From: Eukaryota sp. TZLM1-RC
Taxonomy: Eukaryota > Metamonada: BaSk clade
DNA length: 64,000 nt
NCBI GenBank assembly: GCA_040285825.1
Contig: JAUPSS010000004.1
Coordinates: 744,001 to 808,000, forward strand
Reading direction: 5' to 3'
Position 1 is the first letter of the stretch. Every line of letters begins with the position of its first letter. This document shows, piece after piece, positions 23,644 to 35,392 of the stretch. The translations under genes were made by a program, and so were the position numbers. The notes beneath the pieces were generated by a model. The model ran no database searches. It had not been told where the DNA came from and saw only the letters and a program-made list of their open reading frames with translations.

Positions 23644-25425
23644 ATGACCCAGAAAGAATTCCCTGAATTACGTATTGTTGCTTATATGGATGACATTTCG
23701 ATTATTGGTTCTTTTGAGAGCATTTGTAGGGTTTCTAAAGGCATTGCTGCGAAATACAAAGACATTGGATTAGCCTTGAATCCCGCAAAATGTCTCTTAA
23801 TTGGAAGAACAAAACAATCTCTATTGATTGATGATGTTCAAATTCCTTTCATTAATTATGAACAACAAGCGTTCAAGTTTCTTGGATGTTGGTTAGGTAA
23901 TTTGGATGAAATTTATTCCCAATTGAACAATTTATTGGAAAATTTTGACAAAATCTTAGTTTTATTGCTGAATTTGATATTAAAAAACACATCAAATTTT
24001 TTTATTTTAAAAATTTGTTATTTTAGTAAATTCACTCATATTTTAAGATCAACTCCTCCTCCAGTATCTCTTGATTTTTGTAGATCTTTCAACAAATTTC
24101 TGGTCAAATTTTTTTCCTCATTATTGGAGGTAAATGAATCTTTAATTCGAAGTCATGTTTTTTGTTCTGCTGATTTAGGTGGAATTGGTTTCACGAAATC
24201 TTCGATTTTATGTAAAGCAGCTTTTTTAGGAGGTGGAAAAAATTTTGTTTTTGAATTTTTTCAAAGGTTTCCTTATGATGTTCATCTGATCCATGGTGAA
24301 TCTAATTTTTATTTGAATCAACTTCAAATTGAATTAGATAATTTGCCTAGTGATATCTGGATTCAGTGTTTTCTTCAAAATATTCAAGAAATTCCCACCC
24401 GATCACTTCCAAATTTACGTTTTTGCTTGAAAAAGCTTCAGCACCATCTGGTTAAATTATATGAAGGCTTTGATTATGAAGTAAGACTTGGCTTGGCCAA
24501 AACTGAAAATCCCGCTTTCGGTAATTTTTTAAAGGATATTCGTGATAGCTCTGCTGCTGCTTTAGTAACTCAAATTCCCTCTGTTTATGGACTATTGTTA
24601 AAAAACAATGAATGGCTTTTAAACATGCGTTTTCGTTGTTTTCTGTGGCCAAGCAATTTGCCCAATCATTTGACATGTAAATGTGGTAAACCTCTTTTGT
24701 TTACTCATCTTTTGAATTGTAAACATTTCATTACATTTAGAAGCAAAGTGCATAATAACGTGAGGGACCAAATTTTTGTAATGTGCAAATCATATCGAGT
24801 AGATTCCTTTTTAGAACCGCTGTTATCAAAATTAATTCTTGATGATCCCAATATTGATAGTACGCGTTACAACAGAGCTTCTATGGGTCTGGCAAGAGGT
24901 GATCTAGTTGTTCCCGGTTTAAATGGTAGTTTTATTATTTTAGACGCCATGTCTATTGACCCTTGTAATTCCTCTAACAAACATCTCATTGACTCGGATG
25001 TAAATAATCCTCTTCTTGCAGGCGAAAAATACAAAATTGCTAAATATGCGAAACCCATTTGCTCGATTAATGAAAATTCTCATGTCCAATATAATTTATC
25101 TCCCTTTTTTTTTCCTTGCTTGGATCTTTAGGTAAGGCTGCTATGGCTTTCCCTGAGGATTTTGTTGTAGTTGTAAAGAAAAGAACTGGAAGAATTTTTA
25201 ATCGTGTTTACTGGCAAAACAGGATTGTATTTTCTATTTTTAAGGGAATGGTGAAACTGATTTCTGATTCACTTTCTTCTTTTGGGAAATTTTCCGAATC
25301 TTTGGCAATTAATTGTTTTGATGTAGGGGAGGCAGGTTTTGAGGATGTGGAGTTTTAATTGTGTATTTTATGTTTTCTTATTTGTTGTTGAATAAAGGAA
25401 AATGATTTTTAGAACTACTTAAAAA
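23644..25425 (+). pseudogene. LINE-B fragment 2: reverse transcriptase to endonuclease
   Basis: Opens inside the reverse transcriptase palm (VAYMDDISIIG; YMDD where LINE-A has YADD) and is open for 495 codons to 25131. It then shifts frame and continues to 25358. It contains the CCHC knuckle (CKCGKPLLFTHLLNC), the HNNVRD block, and the endonuclease signature GDLVVPG and ILDAMSIDP followed by AKYAKP. It ends with a short 3' UTR and TTTTTAGAACT. It is clearly related to LINE-A but a different family. The missing 5' half and the frameshift near 25125 make it inactive. Confidence 0.8.
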
Positions 25426-25429
25426 TCAA

Positions 25430-26022
25430 TGAAAAAATTGAAAAAAGTTCGATTTGTGGTTTTATTGGTCATAATTTAAGAACAAGTTTTGGGGAAAAAA
25501 TTAAATTAAAATCTGCTCAATTTATTCTCCAAAGTTCCGTTTCAGTCGACGAAAATTTTAATTGTGCAGAAATATCCGTCGACGTTGATTTAAATGCTCC
25601 TGGTGCTCACTCTCCTTCCCCTTCTGAAATTAATAACCTTTGTTGTCCATTCTGCAGAAAAGCCGTTACAGATTCAAGAAATGGAAGAAAAATATTGTTT
25701 TGCACCAATTGTAAAACTGCTGATATTGTTAGACCTCCGATTCAGATTCCAGTAGAAAATAGCCCCGCCAGTACAATTCCCTTTTCAATGGAACTACGAA
25801 CTTTCATTGTTGAACCAAAATAATAATAACTGGATTATTTCATCCTTATGGAAATATTTTGCTAGAAAAACAAAAAATGTTTGTGGAAAAATTTTTGGAA
25901 CAAAACAATTGGAAAATCGAAAGTTATGCTTGCGTGGTGGGTATGGAGCTGCAAAACAGTCCTTGTTTTCCTGTTCTTTGGCTGTTGCCAATACTGAATC
26001 TCTTGAAAAACTTCAAAAATAG
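25430..26022 (+). mobile_element. LINE-B fragment 3 (5' coding part)
   Basis: Encodes a Cys-pair finger (CPFCRK ... CTNCKT, then VRPPIQIP) parallel to the second N-terminal finger of LINE-A (CLFCCS ... CDSC, then CRPPFAIP). It continues with LWKYFARKT and SLAVANTESLEKLQ in a neighbouring frame. This is the 5' portion of a LINE-B element placed directly after the 3' end of fragment 2, in the same orientation. Confidence 0.65.
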
Positions 26023-26035
26023 CATCCTCAAGAAA

Positions 26036-26745
26036 AGCAGATTTTAGATTTTATAGACGTAGTTGTGATAACCTAGTTACCAAAAAGAAGAAGAAAAGTT
26101 TGATGGACGATGAAGATTACTAGATTTGTGATAACTTTACTTGTTTAGAATAAAGTAATGTTTATAAGTTCTAAATATTTCTGTTTATTCAACATGAAAA
26201 CCAGAATTTGTATAATTGTGGATCGTTTGCTGTCTTGTGGAATACAATTTATTAAATTTATGATTTTCAAATAGCTTTTAGTTGATCATTAAACAAATAC
26301 CATAAAAGAAAATATCATATTTGTATTTTTAATAAACTAGAAATTGTTTCACCAAAGTTACTTTCTCAGCACAAGGTTTTTCCACATAGTATAATAGTTG
26401 ATGAGCTTATATGAAGAATATCAGCTAGTTATTAAAAAAAACTACTTCAAATTAAACGTCAATATTGAGTATAAAGTTTCAGTGTGAAGAATTAACGAAT
26501 CCTGATACATTATTTTTACAATTCTATAAAATTCGCAAATTTGCACCATCCACATATGTAAAATACTTGTACAAAGTTGGTTTTTTGCAGGACAGTGAAT
26601 TTCTTTCATTAATAAAATCAGTGATTTATTAACCCACCATAATACAATGATATTATCTTGCTTGCAATATTAGTTTCATAGAATAAATCAATAGAATAAA
26701 TAAAAATTGAATCATTTTTGGAATCTCGGTTGTCAAATCTGTTGA
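26036..26745 (+). repeat. Segmental duplication, copy B
   Basis: Second copy of the helicase C-terminal codons (Lys-rich tail and the closing TAG are still recognisable at about 26085-26121) plus flank, ending near the LINE-B start motif GTTGTCAAATCTGTT. It cannot encode a helicase: only about the last 25 codons are present. Confidence 0.85.
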
Positions 26746-26759
26746 AACTCAAGAACATT

Positions 26760-27820
26760 TACCAGGTGTTGAACGTTGTTTAATTATCATTTATTATTGT
26801 TTATTTCGCAATATACCACCTTTTTTTTACAAAAAGACCATTAGTTCATTGTGAAAATACGAAAGCTTATATGATTTGAATTTTGTTTTGAATACAACTA
26901 TGAACACACCCTGTCACACACTATTTCTTGCCACAACCTACTTATCTTTCCTAATCTTTTGAGAATTATTTTGTTATAATAACTTTCGCCACACAAATTG
27001 GAAGAAAGTGTGTACTTAGTTACATGGGGCTCCTGTTTTTACAATTACTGAATTCTTTACCCCTCTCTTCGATAGATCAGATTTCATTTTCAATCTCACA
27101 TTTTTTTTACTCGGTTCAACATTGTCGAAAATTGATAGTGTTGTCCATTCTTTCACTGTGGGGTTAGAGAACCTGTTTAATATAAAATATAATAACCTGT
27201 TCAATAGCATTTTGATTATGAATATATGTTCATTTTCTGTATTTGAAGCTTTATGTGAAACAACATTATTTGTGAACGTTGCACAAGCCTAGGTTCTGTC
27301 TAATTGTTTGGCATAAGTTTTTGCCATCAACTTGTGGAAGACCGAATTCCCCACATATCCTTTAAATACATATTTCAATAATTCCTGTAATAATCTCCAA
27401 AACATATCCAAACACTATTCCCACAATTCATTTCACCATGGGTTGTGTTGCTTGTAAGAAGTTTCAGTATAATTTTGCTTGATCTAATTGTATATCAAAA
27501 GCCTGAACATATGTTTTGGAAAGATCGTGAATGTCTATCATTGAACATAATAAATCCTTTTTACCATAAATCGATTACGTTTTAGTTCAGTGTAATTTGG
27601 CTCAATACGAGATCTGGTGTAACTATTGAAATGTGCGTGCTTTATTGAACAATTATATTCCCTTCTTTCAGGCAGGAATTTCTGCTATTTTTTCAATATT
27701 GATGTATTCAATCGTTATTTGAAAAATAGTAGTTCCAAAACAAATCATATAACTAAAGTTTGGATGAAATCATTCAATAAAATGAATAATGATTTCCTCT
27801 GTGGTCAGCCCAACAACTGC
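26760..27820. other. Intergenic, nothing recognised
   Basis: AT-rich, no frame with a recognisable domain on either strand and no terminal repeats identified. Confidence 0.4.
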
Positions 27821-27821
27821 T

Positions 27822-29075
27822 TTAAAAGTCGCTGAAAAATCTGTCAAATACATCACCTCTTGTGTAGCATTTTAATGGTAAAATATTCAAAAAAATAAAC
27901 CTTTCAAAACCAACATATAAATCTGACAATTCTTTCCTACAACGTTCTAGCCTTTCAGCAGCATATGAATGACCAGCATTCTTGGCCTTTTCGTACCATT
28001 TAATAGCTTGGTCAAGGTCTTTAGGTACACCTTGGCCATTTTCATAACGAAGACCTAAATAGTACATTCCATACTCATCACCCAATTCAGCAGCTTTTTG
28101 GTAATAAAACACTGCTTGAAAATAGTCTTGTTCAACACCATGACCATAGCGATAACAACGGCCTAAACTAACTATAGCATAAGCATCACCAGCATCAGCA
28201 GCCTTTTTGATTTAATAAAGAGCTTGTTGATGGTCTTGACCGACACCTTTACCATCTCTATAACAATAACCTAAATTAAACATAGCTGCTCTATTACCAG
28301 TTTCAGCTGCCTCGCTATACCAATAAACAGCTTGTTGGTGATCCTTTTCTACACCAAGGCCATGTTTATAACAATAACCTAAAATATTCATAGCACCAGC
28401 ATGGCCAGCATCAGCAGCTTCTTTGAACCAAAAAACTGCTTCCTGATAGTCTTTATTATTGAAAAAATTTTGCCCCTCCTGCCACATTTGTTTAGGCGCA
28501 AATGTAACAATAACTGCATTTGCCGAATTTTCAAAACCACCATCCAAATTCTGATCAAAATTACAACCATTGAGTTTCTGATTATTAATGTCAGTTAACG
28601 AAGAATTATTGTTTCTTTTCCTTGGTTGAACACTCTCAATTCTTCTTTTCCGATTGTCCCCAAAGTTTGAAGACTGAATCTTTGTTTGAATTTCTGATTG
28701 AAGTGCATTAATACTTTGATTTGAATGATCTTTATGGACTTAAAATTTTTGATTACCATAAGTCAATTGGATCTTTAATGATTCTGCTTCTGATTTAAAA
28801 AAATATAGTTGATTTCTAGTATTTTCAAGTTCTTTTTTAGCATTAATTAAGTCGTGATTATCGTTCCTAAATGATTTACCAACCTCTAAGAATTCAAATT
28901 CTAAATGATTAATCTTTTGAACACCTTCAGATTCACGTTGAGAAATTTGGTCAAGTTTTTTCTCATAAAGAGTCTTTAGTTGAGAAATTTCTTCTTGTTT
29001 ACGGTGATCTGAATCACAACACCAGTTTTGAATGAACTATGATTTTTATTTGTTTACCTTTGATTAATTGAAAAA
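27822..29075 (-). pseudogene. Coiled coil-Sel1 repeat protein, copy 1
   Basis: Read on the minus strand. The 5' coiled-coil part (about 29035-28750) has KQEEISQLKTLYEKKLDQ, then a stop TAA near 28740. A linker has a RKRRIE basic motif. Five Sel1-like repeats of 36 residues follow, with the A-x-G-x-x-x-A-M-x-x-L-G-x-C-Y consensus. A second in-frame TAA sits at 28212-28214, in repeat three. Sel1 repeats form solenoids that scaffold protein complexes, often around ubiquitin ligases. Paralogue of 61862-63254. The small first exon seen there is out of frame here because of a 2-base insertion. Lies downstream of the RING-LRR gene on the same strand. Confidence 0.8.
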
Positions 29076-29079
29076 TTTC

Positions 29080-29744
29080 GGAGTGAACATTGAATGTGGA
29101 CTCAAAAGCAAAGCAATTAACACTTAATTCAATACATAGTGTAAGTATTATCACTGATTCAATAGTCATAAATTAGAAAATAAGATAAAATCAGTGTAAC
29201 CTATGCACACAAAAAATGGCTAAATGTAAATCTTCGCTGAAACAAATAATTTCAGCTCTCCAAGAAGAAACCTTTCCCTATTTTGCTTGACATCTTGTGT
29301 CACTTTTTTGTATTGCTTTTCCCAATTTAAATAAAGAACCTTTTCTTTTCGGCTACATCTTTATTTTTCATGTTGCACAAATTGGTTCAGGAGTTTCATT
29401 TAATCATTTTTATATTTTAATTGAAAGTGTTATCAGAAATTGTTACATGCTGTGACAAAACAATAGGGTTTACACCATAAAAACCAAGACTTTTGAATAA
29501 AACAATTTTAATTATTGCCATTAGAAATGAATTAATTAATTGAGAAAAAATAAATGACTGTAATTCAGTTATTCTGCTCTATTTTTTTAGTTAGTTTTTA
29601 TTTTTAATTATTTTGCTCTATTTCGGTCTAACAGTGCCATTATAAGGATAAAACATGCCACTGTATTGACACTCCATTTTGAAATGACAACTGGTATTCT
29701 CAATATATGTAATTTGTGCATTTTGATGTATAACATTTCTGTTC
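29080..29744. other. Spacer inside arm 1, nothing recognised
   Basis: AT-rich sequence between the Sel1 pseudogene and a LINE-B piece, conserved in arm 2. It includes the likely promoter of the Sel1 gene. No domain-bearing frame. Confidence 0.4.
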
Positions 29745-30030
29745 CTACATACTTATTATTGGATGTTATGTTTGTTGATCCCTTTAATGCCTCAAATGAA
29801 AGTTTTGCTAATTCTGAAATTCATAAACCTCTTTGAAATGCTGCAGTTTTTAAAATCAAAAATACAGTCAACCTTTGTCCAAATTTTCCACCAAGCAGCA
29901 TGCAAAATACAATTTGAATCCATTTGTTCTTTTCTATTTGGTTCACTTGCTCCCACGAAGATACGATTTTTGGCAGATTTTGACACGATTGTAAAGAGAC
30001 AATTCTATCAATTCAAAAACACATAAAATT
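29745..30030 (+). mobile_element. LINE-B endonuclease fragment in arm 1
   Basis: Translates in part as LLDVMFVDPFNASNE, then SEIHKPL, parallel to LLDVMSIDPCNASNE at 23166-23208. It ends near FLADFDTIVK. The mirrored copy is at 61005-61290, so it was present before the inverted duplication. Confidence 0.65.
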
Positions 30031-31745
30031 GCCAAGTCATTTTTTAACTGATGAAAATCTTCAGTATATTGTGATTATCATTATTTATTTCAATTAACTT
30101 GAAATACGTTTTGTATTCCACTTCAACACTGGCCTAAAAATAAAGATCTGATGAGAGGAAATTTTTTGAATCAAGGTGCCCTCTACCAAATACTGATCTG
30201 TTTGATTTCTAACGTAAGCATCCTGCTTTGATTGAATAACCTTGGTAAGTAATTGATGAATACAAATTAATTATGACAAAGACCTCAAAAATAACAAAAT
30301 CTTCTCATTGTTTTTTTTCAACCATTTTGTTAATTTATTTGAAGTCATTTACACTTGTACTTGCAGTGTTTCATTTATTGAAAATGGGAAACGAACAAAC
30401 ACAAGTTGCGTATTTCCATCTGTTTCAGATTGTTCAATATAAATATCACATGTTCTGTCTTGTTTCTTTCTGTGATTTCAAATGGAGAATTAAACAAAGG
30501 TGCACAACATTTAGGAAAATATTTGCACAAATTCTAAACAAACGCAAAACTTTGAATTGATGGCATAGTGAGTTACTTTTTGTTTTTTGGAATGAAATAT
30601 CCGATTTGTGTTGTAACTATTGACAGTTATTAGAACCAGTTATGATAAATTCTGAACGAAACAATTTTTATGTTCAACAATTGTGACGGGGTTTTGAATA
30701 ACCTTTCCTTAAACTCAAATAATCCATTTAGCATTTAAAAAAGATAAACTGTGGCTGCAAACCATTGACTGTGATAAAAATATCGTAAACTTGAGCACTG
30801 TTTTCTTTTTTCTTTTTGCATTTGATAAGTTGTTATGCTCTTTCAAAAATAAAATCTTTTTACTGTAAAATGTATCATTTTTGAAAAAACTTTTGGTAAA
30901 TTTTTCAATAATTGTCATACTGATAAGATTGGATGTTGATTTGTTTAAACTGACAACAGCTGTTGTAAAACTCTCTTCAGTCATATGCGACATTTTTTAA
31001 GAATGAAGCCACTATACTGCAATGTTTGCAGTATACAGTGAACTTTGGGCTAGGTTATTCCAAAATCGTTGGTAACAAATGGACATCCTTATCAAACTTG
31101 TAATGAGTCAGGCCAAACAAAGTGTCAGTTCAAGCAGAAGCGGGTGAGAGCATTGGTAAAAATTTGTTTCCAATTTGAGAACGTTCTTTTTTGAGGGGAC
31201 TAATCGTCGAATAAAAGATTTAATCTTCTAATACTATGATATTCTTCTTGATTAAAAGTCTTTATTGGGCGATATATTACTGCTGTTTCAATTGCAGGAA
31301 GTTTCTCATTACTTATTAAAATTCTATAATGAATATTGGTGAGGAAAAATATTTGCATCATTTCATTTAACGAATATTAGAACATAATGCTTATGTATTG
31401 CTATCTGCCAAGACTTGATGTAAAATATTTCTGCTGTTACTTAGTTATATCTGTTGTGTACATACGTTTTGCTATTCATATTTTTATTGTTGTGTTGGAA
31501 AAAGGTTATGTTTTATCAAAAAGCTGCACATTGTATCAGAAGTTGAAAATCAAAGCCGCTTTATAAAGATAAACTACAGAATATTTCCAAATTGTCCTAC
31601 CTTGCTTTACTGTTTAGTGCTGAATAATCACCTTCTGTATTACTTCTTTAATCCAACAACAGCTCAAAGCTTAATAAAAATTATTCACCGACTCAACGAA
31701 TAAATTTGTGGTTCTTCAATTATATGTATTGAAACAAATTTTCTC
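30031..31745. other. Spacer inside arm 1 with a conserved 92-codon frame
   Basis: Mostly AT-rich. A 92-codon frame (30993-30715, minus) is open in both arms. All seven base differences I see between the copies change an amino acid, and that gives no sign of selection for a protein. I therefore do not call it a gene. Confidence 0.4.
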
Positions 31746-31749
31746 CTAA

Positions 31750-33981
31750 TTAAAATCTATCACCAAACCTTTCTTTGAATTCTCTCTTCTTTTCTTCAGT
31801 TAATTTGTTACCATTAAGTCTCAACTTAACCCTTGAATTCACCATCATTGCTTCAGCCAAAGCTTCAGCACCTTCATCATCAATATTGTTATCTTGTAAG
31901 CTAAGCAATTCAAGAGTATTATTAATTGTGAGAGCTCGACTTAAGAAAATTGCTCCTTTATTACCACAGTTATTGCCATCCAAATCAAGGTTAACCAGCG
32001 AGCTATTTCTTTCCAAAGCTTGAGCAAGGTCTCGAGCACCCTGGTACCTGATAAGGTTGCCACTCAACCCCAACCTCCTTAATGTACAATTGATAACCAA
32101 AGCATCAGCTAATGCTTTGCAAGCATAATTGGGAATTTTATTTACCCCAAGATCCAAAAATTCTAAAGAACAATTGATTTTTAATGATTGAGCAATTAAA
32201 AGTGCTGCTCGACCATTTATATAATTGTTTCTGAGATTCATCTCAATTATATGCTGATTCTCTTTCAGAAAACCTGCAATAATTGAGACACAGGTCTCAT
32301 CAAGCTTATAAGAAGTAAGATTCACTTCTCTTGCTTGATCATAAAGAGCTGATGTAAATGTGATAGGTAAGACATTAAAATGAAAATATGGGATATCACG
32401 AGCCGTTTGAAGTTCATATGAAAGCCCTTCATTACGTTCTTTTAATTGATTTTGATGAGCTTGAGCTGCTCGTAAATGTTGATCAGCATTTGAGAATTCA
32501 GTCTTTGAGGATTCTGCTTCTGATTTATAAATAACAAGTTGTTTTCTAGTATCATTGAGTGTTTTTTGAGTATTAATTAAGGCTTCATTGTCCTTCTTCA
32601 TTGAGTCAGCATGCACTAATAATTGGGATTGAAGTGCAGTAATCTCTTGAACAGCTTCAGATTCACGCTGGGAAAGTTCGTTTAAATTTGATTGTAATTT
32701 ATTAAAATTCTGTTCATAAAAAGTCTTGAGTTGAGAAATTTCTTTTTGTTTACGTTCTTCTAAATCAGAAATTTCAGCTAATTGTCGCTGATTGAGTACA
32801 GCAATCTCTTCTTCTAATTGATTATTATAAGTAAAAATTTTCTTTTCCTTGTCTTGTAATGCATCACGAAGATCAGCATTTTCACGTTGACTTTTAGTGA
32901 CTAAAGCATTTGCAGACTGCAAATCAGCTTCCAATTCTTTAATCTGAGTTTCTCGTTGGCTCAATTTTTCAAAGATAGCAGTACTTTCATCACGGAGTTT
33001 TTCAAGCTCCGAGGAAAGGATTTTATTATGATCTTGTAATTGATTTTGATCAGCTTCAGCTGCCGTTAACTGTTGATTAGCATTCCTAGTATCTTCCAGT
33101 ACATTTTCCATATTAATTATGGTTTCATTGTCCTTCTTCATTGAGTCAGCATGAACTACTGATCCGGATCCCAAAACAACATAATTTTGAACACCTTCAG
33201 TTCCCCATTGAGAAAATTCATCAAAATTTGATTGTGATTCATTGACCAAAAATGATTCCATATTTGGTCTCTTTAACGGCACTTCATTGAAAATTGAAGC
33301 TTTTCTGCGAAGATTTTGATTGTCCGTGGTTTTTAATGCAGCATGGAGTTCAGCATTTTTTTGCTGAAGTTCGCCGATAGAAGTTTTTGAACATTGTAAT
33401 TCAGCTTCCAATTCCTTAATCTTTGCTTCTTGTTGGTTTAATTCTTCAAAACTACCAGCAACTTCAAGAGCTCTTTGAAGTTCAGTGGAAAGAAATTCAT
33501 TACGTTCTTGTAATTGATCTTGATGAGCTTGAGCTGCACGTAATTGTTTATTAGTATAAGATAACCGAGTCTTTAATTGTTTGAATTTATTGATGTTGTT
33601 GTATTTAAATTCAACAAATTTTTTGCTCATTGTATTCAGCCTCTCCTTATGTTTCTCATTTTCTTCTTCTGTTTCTTCTATAGCAGAAGATTTCCTATTG
33701 CATTCTTCTTGTATTGAAGTCAAAGCGGATAAGAGATCAGATCGTTCCAGTTCATGTTGTTTAATATGAGAGTAACATTTTGTTAAAAGAATGTTCGTCT
33801 TGAAGGGGACATCGGGAACCACCGCCCTGCAAACAGGACAGGAGCGGGATCTTTCTTCACACCATTTGACGAAGCATAATGTGCAAAAGTTATGCCCACA
33901 AGGAAGGGAAACAAGTTTGGGCAAAGCCTCCTTGAAGCAAACACCACATTGCAGTGATGCAGAGGAAAAGGCGTCCTCCAT
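31750..33981 (-). CDS. RING-coiled coil-LRR protein, intact copy
   Basis: 743 residues, intronless. A C3HC4 RING finger spans residues about 17-57 (CGVCFKE ... LPCGHNFC ... CPVC), the fold that recruits an E2 enzyme, so E3 ubiquitin ligase activity is likely. A long Gln/Glu-rich coiled coil covers about 75-550 with internally repeated blocks (AAQAHQ-QL-ERNE, SQRE). The C-terminus (about 570-740) has at least five ribonuclease-inhibitor-type LRRs of 28 residues (LEFLDLGVNKI, LRRLGLSGNLI, LVNLDLDGNNC, LELLSLQDNNI). The layout is TRIM-like with LRRs as the presumed recognition module; target unknown. The ATG at 33981 immediately precedes the RING. The copy at 56983-59286 has two stops, so this is the only complete one here. 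Confidence 0.88.
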   Translation of the reverse strand: MEDAFSSASLQCGVCFKEALPKLVSLPCGHNFCTLCFVKWCEERSRSCPVCRAVVPDVPFKTNILLTKCYSHIKQHELERSDLLSALTSIQEECNRKSSAIEETEEENEKHKERLNTMSKKFVEFKYNNINKFKQLKTRLSYTNKQLRAAQAHQDQLQERNEFLSTELQRALEVAGSFEELNQQEAKIKELEAELQCSKTSIGELQQKNAELHAALKTTDNQNLRRKASIFNEVPLKRPNMESFLVNESQSNFDEFSQWGTEGVQNYVVLGSGSVVHADSMKKDNETIINMENVLEDTRNANQQLTAAEADQNQLQDHNKILSSELEKLRDESTAIFEKLSQRETQIKELEADLQSANALVTKSQRENADLRDALQDKEKKIFTYNNQLEEEIAVLNQRQLAEISDLEERKQKEISQLKTFYEQNFNKLQSNLNELSQRESEAVQEITALQSQLLVHADSMKKDNEALINTQKTLNDTRKQLVIYKSEAESSKTEFSNADQHLRAAQAHQNQLKERNEGLSYELQTARDIPYFHFNVLPITFTSALYDQAREVNLTSYKLDETCVSIIAGFLKENQHIIEMNLRNNYINGRAALLIAQSLKINCSLEFLDLGVNKIPNYACKALADALVINCTLRRLGLSGNLIRYQGARDLAQALERNSSLVNLDLDGNNCGNKGAIFLSRALTINNTLELLSLQDNNIDDEGAEALAEAMMVNSRVKLRLNGNKLTEEKKREFKERFGDRF

Positions 33982-34089
33982 AGGGATAAGAGAGGTGTGG
34001 AGGGTAAGGGTTGATCAACACCTTTCACTTTTCACTTTTCCAGATTCACTCTTTAAGATTCACCTTTGCATGACGTGTCTAGGATGATA

Positions 34090-35290
34090 CAGATGTCTAG
34101 ATCTTTTGTGGTCTCCTTTTTCTTCACAAAGACCTACATCATAATAACTTTGCGACTTTTGTCAATAAGGTATATACTGCTTCCTCTTTAGTTATCCCTG
34201 ATTGATTCCAATAAAAGATAAAATCCTTGTTACTATCCCATCATTCTTCCTTTACCACGCATTTCGTCTCACTCATTATGTCATTCACTCTTTCTTTTTA
34301 GCTTGCCTCTAATCTTCGTTCTTTACAGGGGCCCTTGACTCCAGAATTCAGCTCAACTTATTGATGCATTGACTCTTATATCTGTCTTAACTTTTGTTAC
34401 GTTCTTTATCCCTGATTTGTTTGTATCCATTGCTTTTCCATCACTTTAGTTGTTTTTCTCACACTGGGAATCGAACGCTGGACTAGGCTACAGTTTGTTA
34501 CTGGGCTGATTTGTTTATTATTTAAATGGTCAATAATCTTATCTTTTTAAATGCCATGTCAATTTGCCTCTTATCAAGGTGGTTATCGACTCAGTTCCTT
34601 TGTGTTATAATCCACAGTGTATTTATTAATCTACTATTTGTTCAAATCTTTTAATTTAATTAATTTATCCATTTCGTTTTTTATGAAATGGCCGATACAT
34701 GCTAAGTTTATTCTACGGGTTTGATTTTCTCTGCCTCTAGTTTACCCCAATTCCTTTTTTAGTGTGACGGTCATTTTTGTTTTGGATCTACCATCAATGT
34801 ATTTCTTCCTGAATTCAATGTTAATCTAGCAAAATTGGGTTTTATTTGAAAATTCCCAAGTAATTGCTGGCTGTTATTTAAACTTTATTTGCATTCTTTT
34901 CAAATTTTATAACGGCATTCTGTTTATTTTTTGTTTTAGTTATTTGCAATTTTCAACGAAACAACCTTTACTCATTTTAATAAGATTTGGAACTTTGATT
35001 TTTCTGTAGTTTTTAAGAATTGTTTGATTTTCAATGTTAATTTTTTATTCTAACAACATGTTTTTTTTCAGTCATTGCTTAGTTATTCACAACTTTCAAA
35101 AGTGTCTCTACCAAATATTGGGAGTAATTCTCTTTATTTAGAGTCTCTATTCATAAACACAAACAAACTGAGTAATCATCAATCATTCAGTTTTTATTTG
35201 TTTGATGTTGATTACAGTCAAGAAAGATCTGATTACGTGTGTCCGTAAAGTCTACATGTTTTTGAATCTTTATTGGTTTTTGTTTTAAAT
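34090..35290. other. Arm 1 flank upstream of the RING-LRR gene
   Basis: No gene recognised. It contains a 15-base match to the hAT terminus (34186-34200) and a tRNA-like box B word (near 34468-34485, minus strand). Both are conserved in arm 2. It presumably includes the RING-LRR promoter. Confidence 0.4.
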
Positions 35291-35392
35291 TTAAACACCT
35301 GTGTAATTCACCTGTGGTCAATAATAGGTGAATTTTAATTCTCACCTCACAAATTTCTCACATCTTCTTTTTACTGTCCTTTATTCACTTCT

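Larger units (their letters stand above)
27930..35295. repeat. Inverted segmental duplication, arm 1
   Basis: About 7.4 kb that is repeated in reverse orientation at 55680-63240. Both arms contain, in the same relative order, the RING-LRR gene, an AT-rich spacer with a LINE-B piece, and the coiled coil-Sel1 gene. In the least diverged parts (for example 30715-30993) I count only seven differences in 279 bases; other parts differ more. The inner end stops at the left terminus of IS630-like element 1. Confidence 0.9.

Noticed and set aside
30715-30993. 92-codon frame open in both duplication arms (mirror 60052-60330), at first taken as a conserved small gene
   Set aside because: All seven base differences I see change the residue, so there is no sign of selection on a protein. 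The frame is long enough to be open by chance in young duplicates.
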